DNA of 37,602 bases from Candidatus Aenigmatarchaeota archaeon. Lineage in GTDB: Archaea > Aenigmatarchaeota > Aenigmatarchaeia > GW2011-AR5. Where the stretch lies: positions 1 through 37,602 of the forward strand of contig JACQNX010000047.1 of assembly GCA_016202875.1 (NCBI GenBank). Reading direction: 5' to 3'. Every line of letters begins with the position of its first letter. The first letter of the stretch is position 1. The notes below the pieces were generated by a model. The model made no database searches. It was not told the origin of the DNA and saw nothing but the letters and a program-made list of their open reading frames with translations. A program made the position numbers and the translations under genes. Below are positions 21,590 to 30,092 of the stretch, one piece after another.

Positions 21590-21612
21590 TTTCATACAGG
21601 TGTGGGTGTGGA

Positions 21613-22872
21613 ATGGAATCAGTGACTACTACAACGGCAAATAACACATCACATATAGCACCGAGCATATCAGCTAATATCTTTTCTCAATACATACAGA
21701 ACGAAGGCGTATTCAAGGATAAAAAATTCCTTTCCTCTTCATTTATTCCACAAACAATACCACACAGGGAACAGGAAATACAGCACATAAGTTCTATGCT
21801 TGCCCCTGTCCTGAAAGGATACAACCCCAACAATGTCTTCATATACGGGACATGTGGAACAGGGAAAACAATCTGCACAAAATTTGTTCTTGGCCAGCTT
21901 GCGGATATCTCCAAAAACAAGGTCACAACACTTTATGTAAATTGCAAGATGAAAAAGGTTGCTGATACAGAGTACCGGCTGTTTGCACAGATGCTTAAAG
22001 ACCTGAATGAATTTGTGCCGGACACAGGGCTGCCCACCGACGTACTTTACAGGAAGTTCTTTGCCAGGATAGAAGAAAGAAAGATGCCTGTAATCATAGT
22101 CCTGGATGAGATAGACGTGCTGCTGAAAAAAGTAGGAGACGAGTTTCTTTATAACCTCACACGCATTAACACAGAGCTGGTAAGGTCGCATGTCACTGTC
22201 ATAGGCATAACAAACGACCTTGCGTGCAGGGATCGGTTAGATGCGCGGGTAAAGTCATCACTGTCAGAAGAAGAGATCATGTTCAAGCCGTACAATGCTG
22301 TGCAGTTAAAAGATATTCTTGGATTTAGGGCCACGATGGGATTCAGGGAAGGCGCTATTGAAGACGGAGCTCTGAGCAAGTGCGCGGCGCTTGCTGCGCA
22401 GGAACATGGAGATGCGCGCAGGGCTTTGGATCTGATGCGAGTGGCTGGAGAGGTAGCAGACCGTCTTGGTGAAAGGGTGGTCACAGAAAAGCATGTAGAC
22501 ATGGCAGAACAGAAGATAAGTTTAGACCGTATTACTGAGGCTGTGCGCATACAACCTAAACAATCACAGGCTGTCCTGTACTCTGCCCTGTTGCTGGAAA
22601 AAAGGAATAAATCACAGAAGAAGTGGACTGACTCACGTCTGCTTACGGGCGATGTTTATAATTCCTACAAAACTGTATGCGAGAAAGGCGGCATGAAAGC
22701 GCTGACACAGAGAAGGGTGAGCGATCTCATAAGCGAGCTGGACATGCTTGGCATAATAAATGCAAGGATTATTTCAAAAGGCAGACACGGCAGGACGCGG
22801 GAGATATCACTGGACATGGCAGAAACCACACTAGAGAAGGTTGAGAAACTCCTCATGGACAGGTTTGAATGA
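21613..22872 (+). CDS. cdc6: Origin recognition protein Orc1/Cdc6
   Basis: A 419-residue AAA+ initiator that binds origin boxes and loads the MCM helicase. Walker A is YGTCGTGKT near residue 80, and Walker B is IIVLDEID near residue 165. Sensor-type segments (GITNDL, then DARV) and a C-terminal winged-helix domain (about 320-419, including ALTQRRVSDLISELDMLGII) complete the archaeal layout. The usual Walker A form is GxTGTGKT, and here a Cys replaces Thr, which should be tolerated. It starts a cluster with the polymerase D small subunit and PolB, 63 bases before the next start. Repeats upstream suggest an adjacent origin and autoregulation. Confidence 0.94.
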   Translation: MESVTTTTANNTSHIAPSISANIFSQYIQNEGVFKDKKFLSSSFIPQTIPHREQEIQHISSMLAPVLKGYNPNNVFIYGTCGTGKTICTKFVLGQLADISKNKVTTLYVNCKMKKVADTEYRLFAQMLKDLNEFVPDTGLPTDVLYRKFFARIEERKMPVIIVLDEIDVLLKKVGDEFLYNLTRINTELVRSHVTVIGITNDLACRDRLDARVKSSLSEEEIMFKPYNAVQLKDILGFRATMGFREGAIEDGALSKCAALAAQEHGDARRALDLMRVAGEVADRLGERVVTEKHVDMAEQKISLDRITEAVRIQPKQSQAVLYSALLLEKRNKSQKKWTDSRLLTGDVYNSYKTVCEKGGMKALTQRRVSDLISELDMLGIINARIISKGRHGRTREISLDMAETTLEKVEKLLMDRFE

Positions 22873-22935
22873 TGATCCTGCTGGGAAAGAAATAAGAGTT
22901 TTTCCCAAACTTTACAAAAATAAGGCGACATTTTC

Positions 22936-24036
22936 ATGGCAAACGCGGGGGCGGTGGAGATATTTTTCAAAAAAGGCAGGCTCCTTACCCCTGAGGCCCT
23001 TCGCTACCTGGAAAACAAGAATGCCGAGAACTTTTTATCAGAGAGCTCTGATCTTGTTGTGGATGTAGAAGACCTGCTTGCCAGGGAAGACAAGATACAC
23101 ATAATCAGAAACATAACAGGGAAAAAGAGCGAGGTCACCACAGCTGATATTGTTCGCTTTTACAATTCCAAATACGAGAAAATGAAAAACATAATTCTCT
23201 CACGCATGCAGAAGAATTTTATCTCGATAAACAAATTAGATACCCAGAGGAGCGAGGTTTGTGTCATCGGCATAGTCAGAGACATTAAGGGCAACGAAGG
23301 GAAGAAGAATATAGAGCTGGAAGATTCAACAGGGTCTGTAACAGTTGTGTTTGAGCCCAACCTTATAGAAGACCTGGAACTGGATGATGTTGTTGCTGTA
23401 CAGGGCATAGCTGCTGGGAAGGTTATGTTCGGCAAAAAAATACTATTTCCAGATGTTCCGCTACGGCAGCCGACAAAAGGCAGTGGGAAGGCATGCTTTA
23501 TCTCTGACCTGCATTTAGATGAGGCACCAAAGCAGGATCTGGAAAAATTTCTGCGCTGGCTTGAGGGGCAGGATACAAGATACCTTTTCGTAGTCGGCGA
23601 TATCGGCGACATCAATATTTTTGAATACCTGGTTGATGCTTACTGCAGAGATAAAAAGGTATTCGTAGCGATGGGCAAAGACGCAGAGGAGATGCCTGGC
23701 TTTCCATCAGAGCTCAAATCAAAAAATGTAATCGCTCTCAGTAACCCCGCACTGGTTGAAATAAATGGCATCAAAATCCTGGTTATAAACAATTTTGACA
23801 TCAAAATGTTGAGGAAAAGGCACCTCGGCAACATAAAACCCATACTTGAAGAAGACTTCATGGCACTAGAAGAACTGCCTGATATTGTGCATTGCGGGCA
23901 CAGCCATGAGGCGAGCATAAATAATTACAAATCCACGACAATAATTAATGCCGGCTCTTTACTCACAAATTTCAGACCGGTAATAGTGGACTTTGCCACG
24001 CGTGAATGCATGCAGGTCGATGTTGCAGGTTTGTAG
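22936..24036 (+). CDS. DNA polymerase D small subunit (DP1), short form with degenerate nuclease site
   Basis: A 366-residue PolD small subunit: an N-terminal helical part, an OB-fold (about 105-180, RSEVCVIGIVRDI through FEPNLI), and a calcineurin-like phosphoesterase domain from about 185. That domain is the Mre11-like 3'-5' exonuclease of DP1. Here Asp191/His193 (SDLHLD), Asp222 (VVGDIGD) and His322/His324 (CGHSHE) remain. The GNHD motif has become MGKDAE at 246-251, and the later single-His motif reads LVINNFD with no His. Metal binding is therefore incomplete, as in inactive eukaryotic B-subunits. It is also shorter than most DP1 proteins. The large subunit (DP2) is not in the window. 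Assembly and proofreading would need another partner. Confidence 0.88.
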   Translation: MANAGAVEIFFKKGRLLTPEALRYLENKNAENFLSESSDLVVDVEDLLAREDKIHIIRNITGKKSEVTTADIVRFYNSKYEKMKNIILSRMQKNFISINKLDTQRSEVCVIGIVRDIKGNEGKKNIELEDSTGSVTVVFEPNLIEDLELDDVVAVQGIAAGKVMFGKKILFPDVPLRQPTKGSGKACFISDLHLDEAPKQDLEKFLRWLEGQDTRYLFVVGDIGDINIFEYLVDAYCRDKKVFVAMGKDAEEMPGFPSELKSKNVIALSNPALVEINGIKILVINNFDIKMLRKRHLGNIKPILEEDFMALEELPDIVHCGHSHEASINNYKSTTIINAGSLLTNFRPVIVDFATRECMQVDVAGL

Positions 24037-24077
24037 ATTTATAGTGATTTGCGCAGCAAATAAATGAGGGTGATTAT

Positions 24078-27000
24078 ATGAAAATGCAGATAGTTGATGT
24101 GGATTATTTTTTAAACACAAACAAGCCAGTTGTGAGAATTTTTGGCAGGTCGCAGAATGGCAATGCTGTCTGCATCCTGTACGACCAACTGCTTCCCTAT
24201 TTTTATGTCAAATGTTCTGAAGAGCAGGCTGAAAGAATTAAGGGAATAAAAGAGGTGCGCAGCGTAGAAGACGCAGAGATGTACATACCAATAGGATATC
24301 AAGAAAAAAAGACCCTCCTCAAGAAAATCATTTTACTAAACCCGCAGGATGTGCCAGAAACACGGGACAGAATATCTGCTCTTGGTATCAGAGAGGTGTT
24401 TGAGGCGGACATCATGTTTAAATACAGATTTATGATTGACCATGGTCTTTTTGGCATGCAGTGGATAGATGCAGAATGCACAAAAGCCAACACAAAAGTT
24501 GCAAAGGTGCCGGCTTACTGTGCAACCACAATAAAACCAGTAGAACAAACAGGCAACGCAGAACTTAGAATACTCTCTTTTGACATAGAATGCGTTTCAG
24601 ATGATATCAAGAGAGCGCCTGACGCAAAGAAAGACCCTATAGTCATGATATCCATGGCATTCCACCCTGCGTACAAAGGCAAGAAAAATATTGTTTTTGT
24701 GGCCAAGCACGTTCTAGGAGAAAATACCAAGGGATTTGGTTCAGAAAAGAATATGCTAGAAGAATTTGTAAAGCTTATTGATGACTACGACCCTGATATA
24801 ATCACAGGTTATAATATCAACAATTTTGACTTGCCTTATTTAATGGAGAGGCTTAAGCACAATAAAATTCCCCTCAACATAGGACGATCGGACAAGCCTA
24901 TGTTCGGCAGGACAACGGGCATGACTACAGAGTTCGTAATACCTGGCAGGGTTGTTTTTGATCCTTACCAGATATTAAAGCGCGACCCATGGCTGAAATT
25001 CCAGCGCTATGACCTCAACACAGTGGCAAAGAAAATGCTGAATGAAGAGAAACACAATGTTGAATACAGCGAGATGGCAGCTCTTTGGGCGGGTTCGCGA
25101 GAAGGGCTGAGCAGATTTATAGAGTACGCACGAAAGGACGCTGACCTTTCATTAAGGCTGGTTGTAGAGAAAGGCCTGATGGACAAGTTCTACGAACTTT
25201 CAAAGATTTCTGGCGTTCTCCTGCAGGATGTTTTCGGAGGACAGACACGTCGGGTGGACACCATGATACTGCATGAATTCAAGAAAATGGACTTTGTCAT
25301 GCCGCTCAATCCCTCAAAATCAGACCTTATCAGAAGAGCAAAGGAGCGCGATAAAGAAGGGCTCAAGGGCGCAATAGTCATGGAGCCTAAAAAAGGACTG
25401 CACGCAGACGGCTGTGTCATTGTTCTGGATTTCAAGAGCTTGTACCCTTCGATAATGAGAACGTACAACATATCACCCGATACTTTATTACAGCAGGGCA
25501 ATGCACCACATGAGACATCGCCAACAGGGGCAAAATTTGTAGCTGCAGGAATACAGCAGGGCATTTTGCCTTCTCTGCTAACACAGCTTATAGAAACACG
25601 AAGCAAGATTAAAAAAGAAATGAAGGCCGCATCCGGCGAGAAGAAGAGGATTCTTAATGCAAAACAGCTCGCAATAAAGGACATGTCGAACAGCGTGCAT
25701 GCAAGCACAGATATAGTTGTTCAGGAACCTACAGGCAACTTGCACGTGTGTGAGATAGAAACGCTTTTCAACGAACTGGTGAAGGAGCACCCTGTAAAAA
25801 AAATCGGAGATACAGAGGTAATAGAACTTGACAGATGGCAGACATTAAGCGTAGATGGCAATAAATCATGCTTCAAACCTATGTACGCTATATCAAGGCA
25901 TAAGCATGCGGGCGAATTGACAAGGATCAAGACAGCAATGAGCGAAGTTATGATTACAGATGACCACAGCATCATGGCTATGGCAGGGAGGCAATCAAAC
26001 AGACAAAGAGAAAGCCAGTTTGATGGGCTTGTGGAAAAAGGCGGCAAGGAGGTTTCTGAAGAAGATATCATAGCTCAAGTCAGAAAAGTCTGTCTGCCGG
26101 AAAACGACGTTACATTTAACTGGCTTGAATTTTTAAAGACTTTACCAGAAGAAGAAATTTTAGATATATGTTTGTATATCCCTAAAAGCCTGCAGCTGAA
26201 TAAAAAAGGCTGGCTCAAAAACAGAGTAAAGATGCTTTCTGCATTCAATGGACCGGCAGATTCAGCAACTTTGCAGACGATTGTTGAACGACGTATACTG
26301 AGAAGCTCGGAGGGTGTTTTGATAAATAGAACAGGCTTAACAACAGTCGGCAATTGTGGCATTGTACCTGTATATGAGCCCACAGAAGACGGAGAGGCGC
26401 TGATCGATTTCTACGAAGATTTTACATATGCCAAGGAAGAACCACTGTATTACACACTTCCGATTACAGCTGCACAGAAACTGCCCAAATTTATTGAGCG
26501 GCATTCATTCGTGGCTGTCGGCGGAGCGCATCAAGGCCGCAGAAAGGTTCCTATTCACCTGCCTGTTACGGACGAACTTGCAGAACTTATAGGATGGTTT
26601 GTAGCAGAGGGCAGTACGTACAAGCGGGGTAATTCTTTCAGGTCAACAATATCCAATACAAATAAAAGCCATATCAGACGTATAACGTACCTGATCAAAA
26701 AATGTTTTGGTTACGACGCACGTATATTTAATAAAGATATAACAATGAACACAAAGCTGTTATATCTGTTCTTCAGGCATCTGTGCGGCTCATCCTCTTA
26801 TATGAAACAGGTACCGGATTTTATACTTAATTCCAACACGAAGATCCGCGAAGCATTTATGAAAGGTTACTATAGCGGCGATGGCAATGTAAAAGTGCAC
26901 CGTATTAATACAGTGAGTAAAACTCTGGCTGCACAGTTGAACGTCATGCTAAAAGAGTTCGGTGGCGTGCAGTATAATTATTTTGACGGGCTATACCGCA

Positions 27001-28244
27001 TATCAAGAAGACAGACTTCACACGGGAACAAAATAGTTTCCGGCGATCTTTTCGGGCAGAGGCCAAAGATATCACGATGCGCGTCTTCTGAATACGTGTA
27101 CGACCTTTCTGTCCGCGATACAGAAATGTTCGTAACTGCACAGGGCACAGTCTTGCACAATTCATTCTACGGATATTGTGGGTACACACGTGCGCGACTA
27201 TACAACATAGATGTCGCTGCTTCTATCACTGCGTATGGAAGAGAGAATTTGCAGAAAACGAAGAAACTCATAGAAGAAAACTTTGATGTAGAGGTTATTT
27301 ATGCGGACACAGATTCCGCATTTCTCAAAACAAAGACAATAAACTTAGATGAGGCAAAAAAAATAGGCGAAGGTATAGCCCGGTTTGTCACAGATAATCT
27401 GCCAGGCTATTTGGAACTGCAGTTTGAAAAAATATACAGGACGTTTATCATCCTTACAAAGAAAAGATATGCAGGGCTCAAGTACGAACTTGCAGGCGAT
27501 ACATGGACCAATGAAATAGAGATGCGTGGCATAGAGACTGTGAGAAGAGACTGGTGCCCGCTGGTTTCGCAGGTGATGCTAGATGTTCTGGACATTCTGC
27601 TTAAAGAAGGGGATTTGCAAAAAGCCATCGATGTTGTCAAAGATGTATTAGAAAAACTCCGCCATAACCAGATAGACTTGGACAGGCTTACAATAATAAA
27701 AGGCATTACAAAACATGTTGACAGCTATGAGGGACTGCTGCCACACATTGAACTGGCAAGAAAAATGACCATGAGAAACCCTCAGGCAGCACCAAGAATA
27801 GGAGACAGAATAGGATTTGTTATTATAAGGGGCAACCAACTGCTCTCAAAACGAGCTGAGGATCCGGAATATGTCAAGAAAAATAACATAGAAATTGATT
27901 CTGATTATTATATTCATAACCAGTTGCTGCCACCACTGGAAAGGATATTCACGTCGGTTGGCGTGGAGAAGAGCGAGATACTGGGCAGCGGCAGGCAAGT
28001 CAGCCTCGGAGATGTTATGAACGGCACAAAACGAAAAATGAAACATGACATAGACGTTCGGTATGACCATGCAGACAGCACAGATAAAAAAGAACAGCCG
28101 CTGCAGGGCTGGGAAGCGTTTGTGTGCAAAAAATGTGCCAAGAGTTTCAGGTCAATCCCGCTTCAAGGATCATGTGAATGCGGCGGCGAAATACTAATGA
28201 GCTATCATGGATCTGTGAGCAACAGGGCTGTTATTAACCAGTGA
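24078..28244 (+). CDS. polB: Family B DNA polymerase precursor with in-frame intein
   Basis: A 1388-residue precursor: an 898-residue polymerase interrupted by a 490-residue intein. Exonuclease motifs are intact: DIE at 169-171 (LSFDIECVS), GYNINNFDLPYL and YARKDAD. Polymerase motif A is LDFKSLYPS with Asp451, motif B is split by the intein between KDMSN and SFYGY, and motif C is YADTDS with Asp1077. Uncommonly, the C-terminal tail has a small Cys cluster, FVCKKCAKSF...GSCECGGE, resembling a zinc ribbon. After splicing it should be a proofreading replicative or repair polymerase. It is third in the cdc6-polD small subunit cluster, 41 bases after the previous stop. GAGGGTGATT precedes the ATG. 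Confidence 0.95.
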   Translation: MKMQIVDVDYFLNTNKPVVRIFGRSQNGNAVCILYDQLLPYFYVKCSEEQAERIKGIKEVRSVEDAEMYIPIGYQEKKTLLKKIILLNPQDVPETRDRISALGIREVFEADIMFKYRFMIDHGLFGMQWIDAECTKANTKVAKVPAYCATTIKPVEQTGNAELRILSFDIECVSDDIKRAPDAKKDPIVMISMAFHPAYKGKKNIVFVAKHVLGENTKGFGSEKNMLEEFVKLIDDYDPDIITGYNINNFDLPYLMERLKHNKIPLNIGRSDKPMFGRTTGMTTEFVIPGRVVFDPYQILKRDPWLKFQRYDLNTVAKKMLNEEKHNVEYSEMAALWAGSREGLSRFIEYARKDADLSLRLVVEKGLMDKFYELSKISGVLLQDVFGGQTRRVDTMILHEFKKMDFVMPLNPSKSDLIRRAKERDKEGLKGAIVMEPKKGLHADGCVIVLDFKSLYPSIMRTYNISPDTLLQQGNAPHETSPTGAKFVAAGIQQGILPSLLTQLIETRSKIKKEMKAASGEKKRILNAKQLAIKDMSNSVHASTDIVVQEPTGNLHVCEIETLFNELVKEHPVKKIGDTEVIELDRWQTLSVDGNKSCFKPMYAISRHKHAGELTRIKTAMSEVMITDDHSIMAMAGRQSNRQRESQFDGLVEKGGKEVSEEDIIAQVRKVCLPENDVTFNWLEFLKTLPEEEILDICLYIPKSLQLNKKGWLKNRVKMLSAFNGPADSATLQTIVERRILRSSEGVLINRTGLTTVGNCGIVPVYEPTEDGEALIDFYEDFTYAKEEPLYYTLPITAAQKLPKFIERHSFVAVGGAHQGRRKVPIHLPVTDELAELIGWFVAEGSTYKRGNSFRSTISNTNKSHIRRITYLIKKCFGYDARIFNKDITMNTKLLYLFFRHLCGSSSYMKQVPDFILNSNTKIREAFMKGYYSGDGNVKVHRINTVSKTLAAQLNVMLKEFGGVQYNYFDGLYRISRRQTSHGNKIVSGDLFGQRPKISRCASSEYVYDLSVRDTEMFVTAQGTVLHNSFYGYCGYTRARLYNIDVAASITAYGRENLQKTKKLIEENFDVEVIYADTDSAFLKTKTINLDEAKKIGEGIARFVTDNLPGYLELQFEKIYRTFIILTKKRYAGLKYELAGDTWTNEIEMRGIETVRRDWCPLVSQVMLDVLDILLKEGDLQKAIDVVKDVLEKLRHNQIDLDRLTIIKGITKHVDSYEGLLPHIELARKMTMRNPQAAPRIGDRIGFVIIRGNQLLSKRAEDPEYVKKNNIEIDSDYYIHNQLLPPLERIFTSVGVEKSEILGSGRQVSLGDVMNGTKRKMKHDIDVRYDHADSTDKKEQPLQGWEAFVCKKCAKSFRSIPLQGSCECGGEILMSYHGSVSNRAVINQ
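25692..27161 (+). other. Intein with LAGLIDADG (DOD) homing endonuclease at the pol-b site
   Basis: Residues 539-1028 of the PolB precursor. The insertion interrupts motif B, between KDMSN and SFYGYCGY, the site called pol-b in Thermococcales. The first residue is Ser (SVHASTDIVV, block A). Block B is TDDHSIM, with the conserved His. The splicing end is VYDLSVRDTEMFV...GTVLHN with the His-Asn pair, followed by Ser as +1. The homing endonuclease is complete in both dodecapeptides: LIGWFVAEGS and FMKGYYSGDGN, with acidic Glu and Asp. All features suggest an active, autocatalytic, mobile intein. Confidence 0.93.
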
Positions 28245-28313
28245 ATAGGCAACCTGTATCGTGTTATTGTTGGTGTCAGTCCCTCTATGGCACTACGTAC
28301 AAGATCAGCAAAT

Positions 28314-28322
28314 CTTAAATAC
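28314..28322 (+). promoter_or_regulatory. TATA-like box of the 64-residue basic protein gene
   Basis: CTTAAATAC is centred 26 bases before the ATG at 28344, supporting a leaderless transcript and independence from the polB gene 99 bases upstream. Confidence 0.55.
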
Positions 28323-28343
28323 AAGAGCGAATAATGAAAATGT

Positions 28344-28538
28344 ATGGCCAACAGGCACATCAAAGTTATCAACGGAAGAAAATATTACTATGAATCCATA
28401 AGAAAAGGGAAAAAAGTAACCAGCAGATACCTGGGGCCAGTGGGCGAGAGGAAAAGAAAGCTAAGAGAGGCACAGCAGCCGCAGGAACTAGTTCTTGAGG
28501 AACAAGAAATAAGGCCAGAAGAAAATTATATTGGATGA
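28344..28538 (+). CDS. Small basic protein with KYYY module
   Basis: A 64-residue protein. The first 35 residues, HIKVINGRKYYYESIRKGKKVTSRYLGP, form the same module as the Fic protein N-terminus at 14089 (SGKKYYYLDLSYF...SKYIG). Its tail is charged (PQELVLEEQEIRPEEN). The pattern G-x-K/R-YYY-x...-(S/T)-x-Y-(L/I)-G looks like a three-stranded sheet of the kind found at the N-termini of some archaeal accessory proteins. Binding of nucleic acid is plausible given the Lys/Arg density. A TATA-like box lies 26 bases upstream. Confidence 0.6.
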   Translation: MANRHIKVINGRKYYYESIRKGKKVTSRYLGPVGERKRKLREAQQPQELVLEEQEIRPEENYIG

Positions 28539-28681
28539 GGTTGGTGTGTTACCAATTAGCAGCTTCTAGAGGAAGTGCATTTTTAAGCTGATCTTGATAT
28601 TCCAACAATTTCTTTGGGCGTTAGTTTTAAAAGGGTTGTGCGCCAAACGAATGCATAAAATACTGTAAAGAGGTGCAAAAC

Positions 28682-28858
28682 ATGGCAGAACTTCTTGTGG
28701 TAAGAAGCAAAGTAAGGGAACTTGCAAAGAAAAAGAAAATGAACATGGGTGCTGATGCTGCTGACGCACTGAGCAAAGAAGTTGCCCGTCTTGTAGAGAG
28801 GGCATCAGAAAGGGCCAAGGCGAACAGAAGGTCAACGATCAAGGGCAGAGACGTGTGA
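28682..28858 (+). CDS. Short histone-fold protein (DUF1931-like)
   Basis: A 58-residue protein, MAELLVVRSKVRELAKKKKM..., with the pattern ADAADALSKEVARLVERASERAKANRRSTIKGRDV. The final KANxRxTIxxRDV matches the loop-L2 region of histone folds, especially DUF1931-type proteins (RAKANGRKT...xxDL). The usual last helix is missing, since the protein ends at the RDV pair, so it has only about two full helices plus. It could be a DNA-binding dimer or subunit. GAGGTG lies 6 bases before the ATG, and a TATA-like GTTTTAAAAG near 28624-28633 gives a short leader. Confidence 0.7.
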   Translation: MAELLVVRSKVRELAKKKKMNMGADAADALSKEVARLVERASERAKANRRSTIKGRDV

Positions 28859-28867
28859 ACTACTTTT

Positions 28868-30055
28868 TCAAAACGGATAGTAAAAAATTATGGTTGGCAC
28901 CAGCAGGACAGCCATCATAACAGACATTTTTATTTTTGAAAGATACGCAAAAATACCCAGGCTTGCACAAACCGCAAAAAGAAGCAGGCCGTAGACGCCT
29001 GTGAACACAATGACCATTGCAAACACAGCAATGAAGACTATTTTAGACACTATGACGTAATTTATCTTTTCGATAATATGCAAAAACACCTTTGCCAGCC
29101 TTAATGCGGCGAGCGCCGAAACAGCGCCTGCAAATAAGGCGACGAAAAGCACCAGGAACACGTCTGGGAGAGAGAGCGAAAGGAAATTATCTATTATCAC
29201 CGCCGCCCCGCTCCTTGTCTTGCCTATAAGCCATAATGAAATAACAGAGATTATTATATTTGATGTTGCCAGGGCGCCCAATGTGAGCAGGAAAGATTTT
29301 TCATTCTTATCAACTGTTGCCAGGGACGCCACCTGACTGGTGCCAACACCGGGCAGAAGACCGGAAAATATACCGCCCAATGAACCGAATATCACAGAAC
29401 GCTTTATCAAACGCCTGGAGATGTATTCTTCAGGCTTCTGCTTTCCTATGATGATGCCCCTCTTCCTGAACTGCATGGCAAGCACGCTCGCGCCAAACAT
29501 ACCAGACAGCACGGGGAACAGCATTACTGTGCTGTCAAGCGGCAGGCGCTGCAGGGACAAGCCTATTACACCGGCGAAAAGAAAACACACACCTGACAGC
29601 AATTTTTTGGCCCCCTCTTCTGTAAGTATCATGTAGAGAGAAATACCCAAAAGCAGGAAAAACAGTGCTGGCTGCAGGAAGCCGTAGATAAGGGGAAAGA
29701 CGATAATAATTACAGGAAACAGCACCGCAAGCACGGCAACAGCGAGCAGACCTCCTGTAACAGCGAGCTTCACTGCCTGATAGCCGCGGCCTTCGAGCAG
29801 CATCCTATGGCCCGGGTTGACAGATAGCTCTGTGCCTTCTTCAGGCGCGCCGAAGAGAATAGAAGGAAGGAAATCTACAATCGCATTGGACACGGCCATA
29901 GCAACGACAAAGCAGATCAGATTCTGGGGCGCTGCAGATACGGAAAACAGCAGCGGCGTAAGAAGTATGAGGAAATTCGGATGCAGCCCAGGCACTAAAC
30001 CGAACACTATGCCAACAAAAATTCCCAATAAAGCAAAAAGCAAGAACTCTAACAT
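28868..30055 (-). CDS. TctA/DUF112-family membrane protein
   Basis: A 395-residue integral membrane protein with about ten hydrophobic segments over its whole length. It shows the duplicated Pro-Gly signature of the TctA-like family: GLVPGLHPN near residue 25 and GLLPGVGTSQ near residue 235. Bacterial TctA forms the membrane channel of tripartite tricarboxylate transporters. The archaeal members (COG1784-like) usually stand alone with no TctB or TctC, as here. The substrate is therefore unknown. The TATA-like box on the minus strand is at 30078-30085, 26 bases upstream, interleaved with the divergent NAC promoter. Confidence 0.82.
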   Translation of the reverse strand: MLEFLLFALLGIFVGIVFGLVPGLHPNFLILLTPLLFSVSAAPQNLICFVVAMAVSNAIVDFLPSILFGAPEEGTELSVNPGHRMLLEGRGYQAVKLAVTGGLLAVAVLAVLFPVIIIVFPLIYGFLQPALFFLLLGISLYMILTEEGAKKLLSGVCFLFAGVIGLSLQRLPLDSTVMLFPVLSGMFGASVLAMQFRKRGIIIGKQKPEEYISRRLIKRSVIFGSLGGIFSGLLPGVGTSQVASLATVDKNEKSFLLTLGALATSNIIISVISLWLIGKTRSGAAVIIDNFLSLSLPDVFLVLFVALFAGAVSALAALRLAKVFLHIIEKINYVIVSKIVFIAVFAMVIVFTGVYGLLLFAVCASLGIFAYLSKIKMSVMMAVLLVPTIIFYYPF

Positions 30056-30062
30056 AAAAAAT

Positions 30063-30085
30063 CTTTAAATCCGAAGGTAATAAAA
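30063..30085. promoter_or_regulatory. Overlapping divergent promoters of the membrane protein and NAC genes
   Basis: CTTTAAATC at 30063-30071 is centred 26 bases before the NAC ATG at 30093 (plus strand). TTTTATTA on the minus strand, 30078-30085, is centred 26 bases before the ATG ending at 30055. The start codons are 37 bases apart, so each TATA box lies within the other's transcribed or initiation region. The two genes may compete for polymerase. Confidence 0.55.
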
Positions 30086-30092
30086 TGATAGC

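Larger units (their letters stand above)
21244..21612. other. Repeat-rich 369-bp gap upstream of orc1/cdc6; candidate replication origin
   Basis: No coding frame is supported. Contents in order: a minus-strand TATA box (21263-21273); AAGAAACC at 21311-21318; TTTTATGGAAACC at 21326-21338, containing the TGGAAAC core of archaeal origin-recognition boxes; ACCTTGATTTCT at 21343-21354, repeated as ACCTTGGTTTCT at 21510-21521; an 11-base inverted repeat CCTTCCTTTCT/AGAAAGGAAGG; a 16-base palindrome-like AGAAACC-TT-GGTTTCT; and two copies of a 56-57-bp promoter-like module. Archaeal origins commonly lie next to orc1/cdc6, and the repeats fit that. Origin function is inferred. Confidence 0.45.

Noticed and set aside
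25692-27161. Inserted sequence in polB as an intron or frameshifted insertion
   Set aside because: The frame stays open throughout, and protein-splicing blocks and homing endonuclease motifs are all present, so an intein is the right reading.
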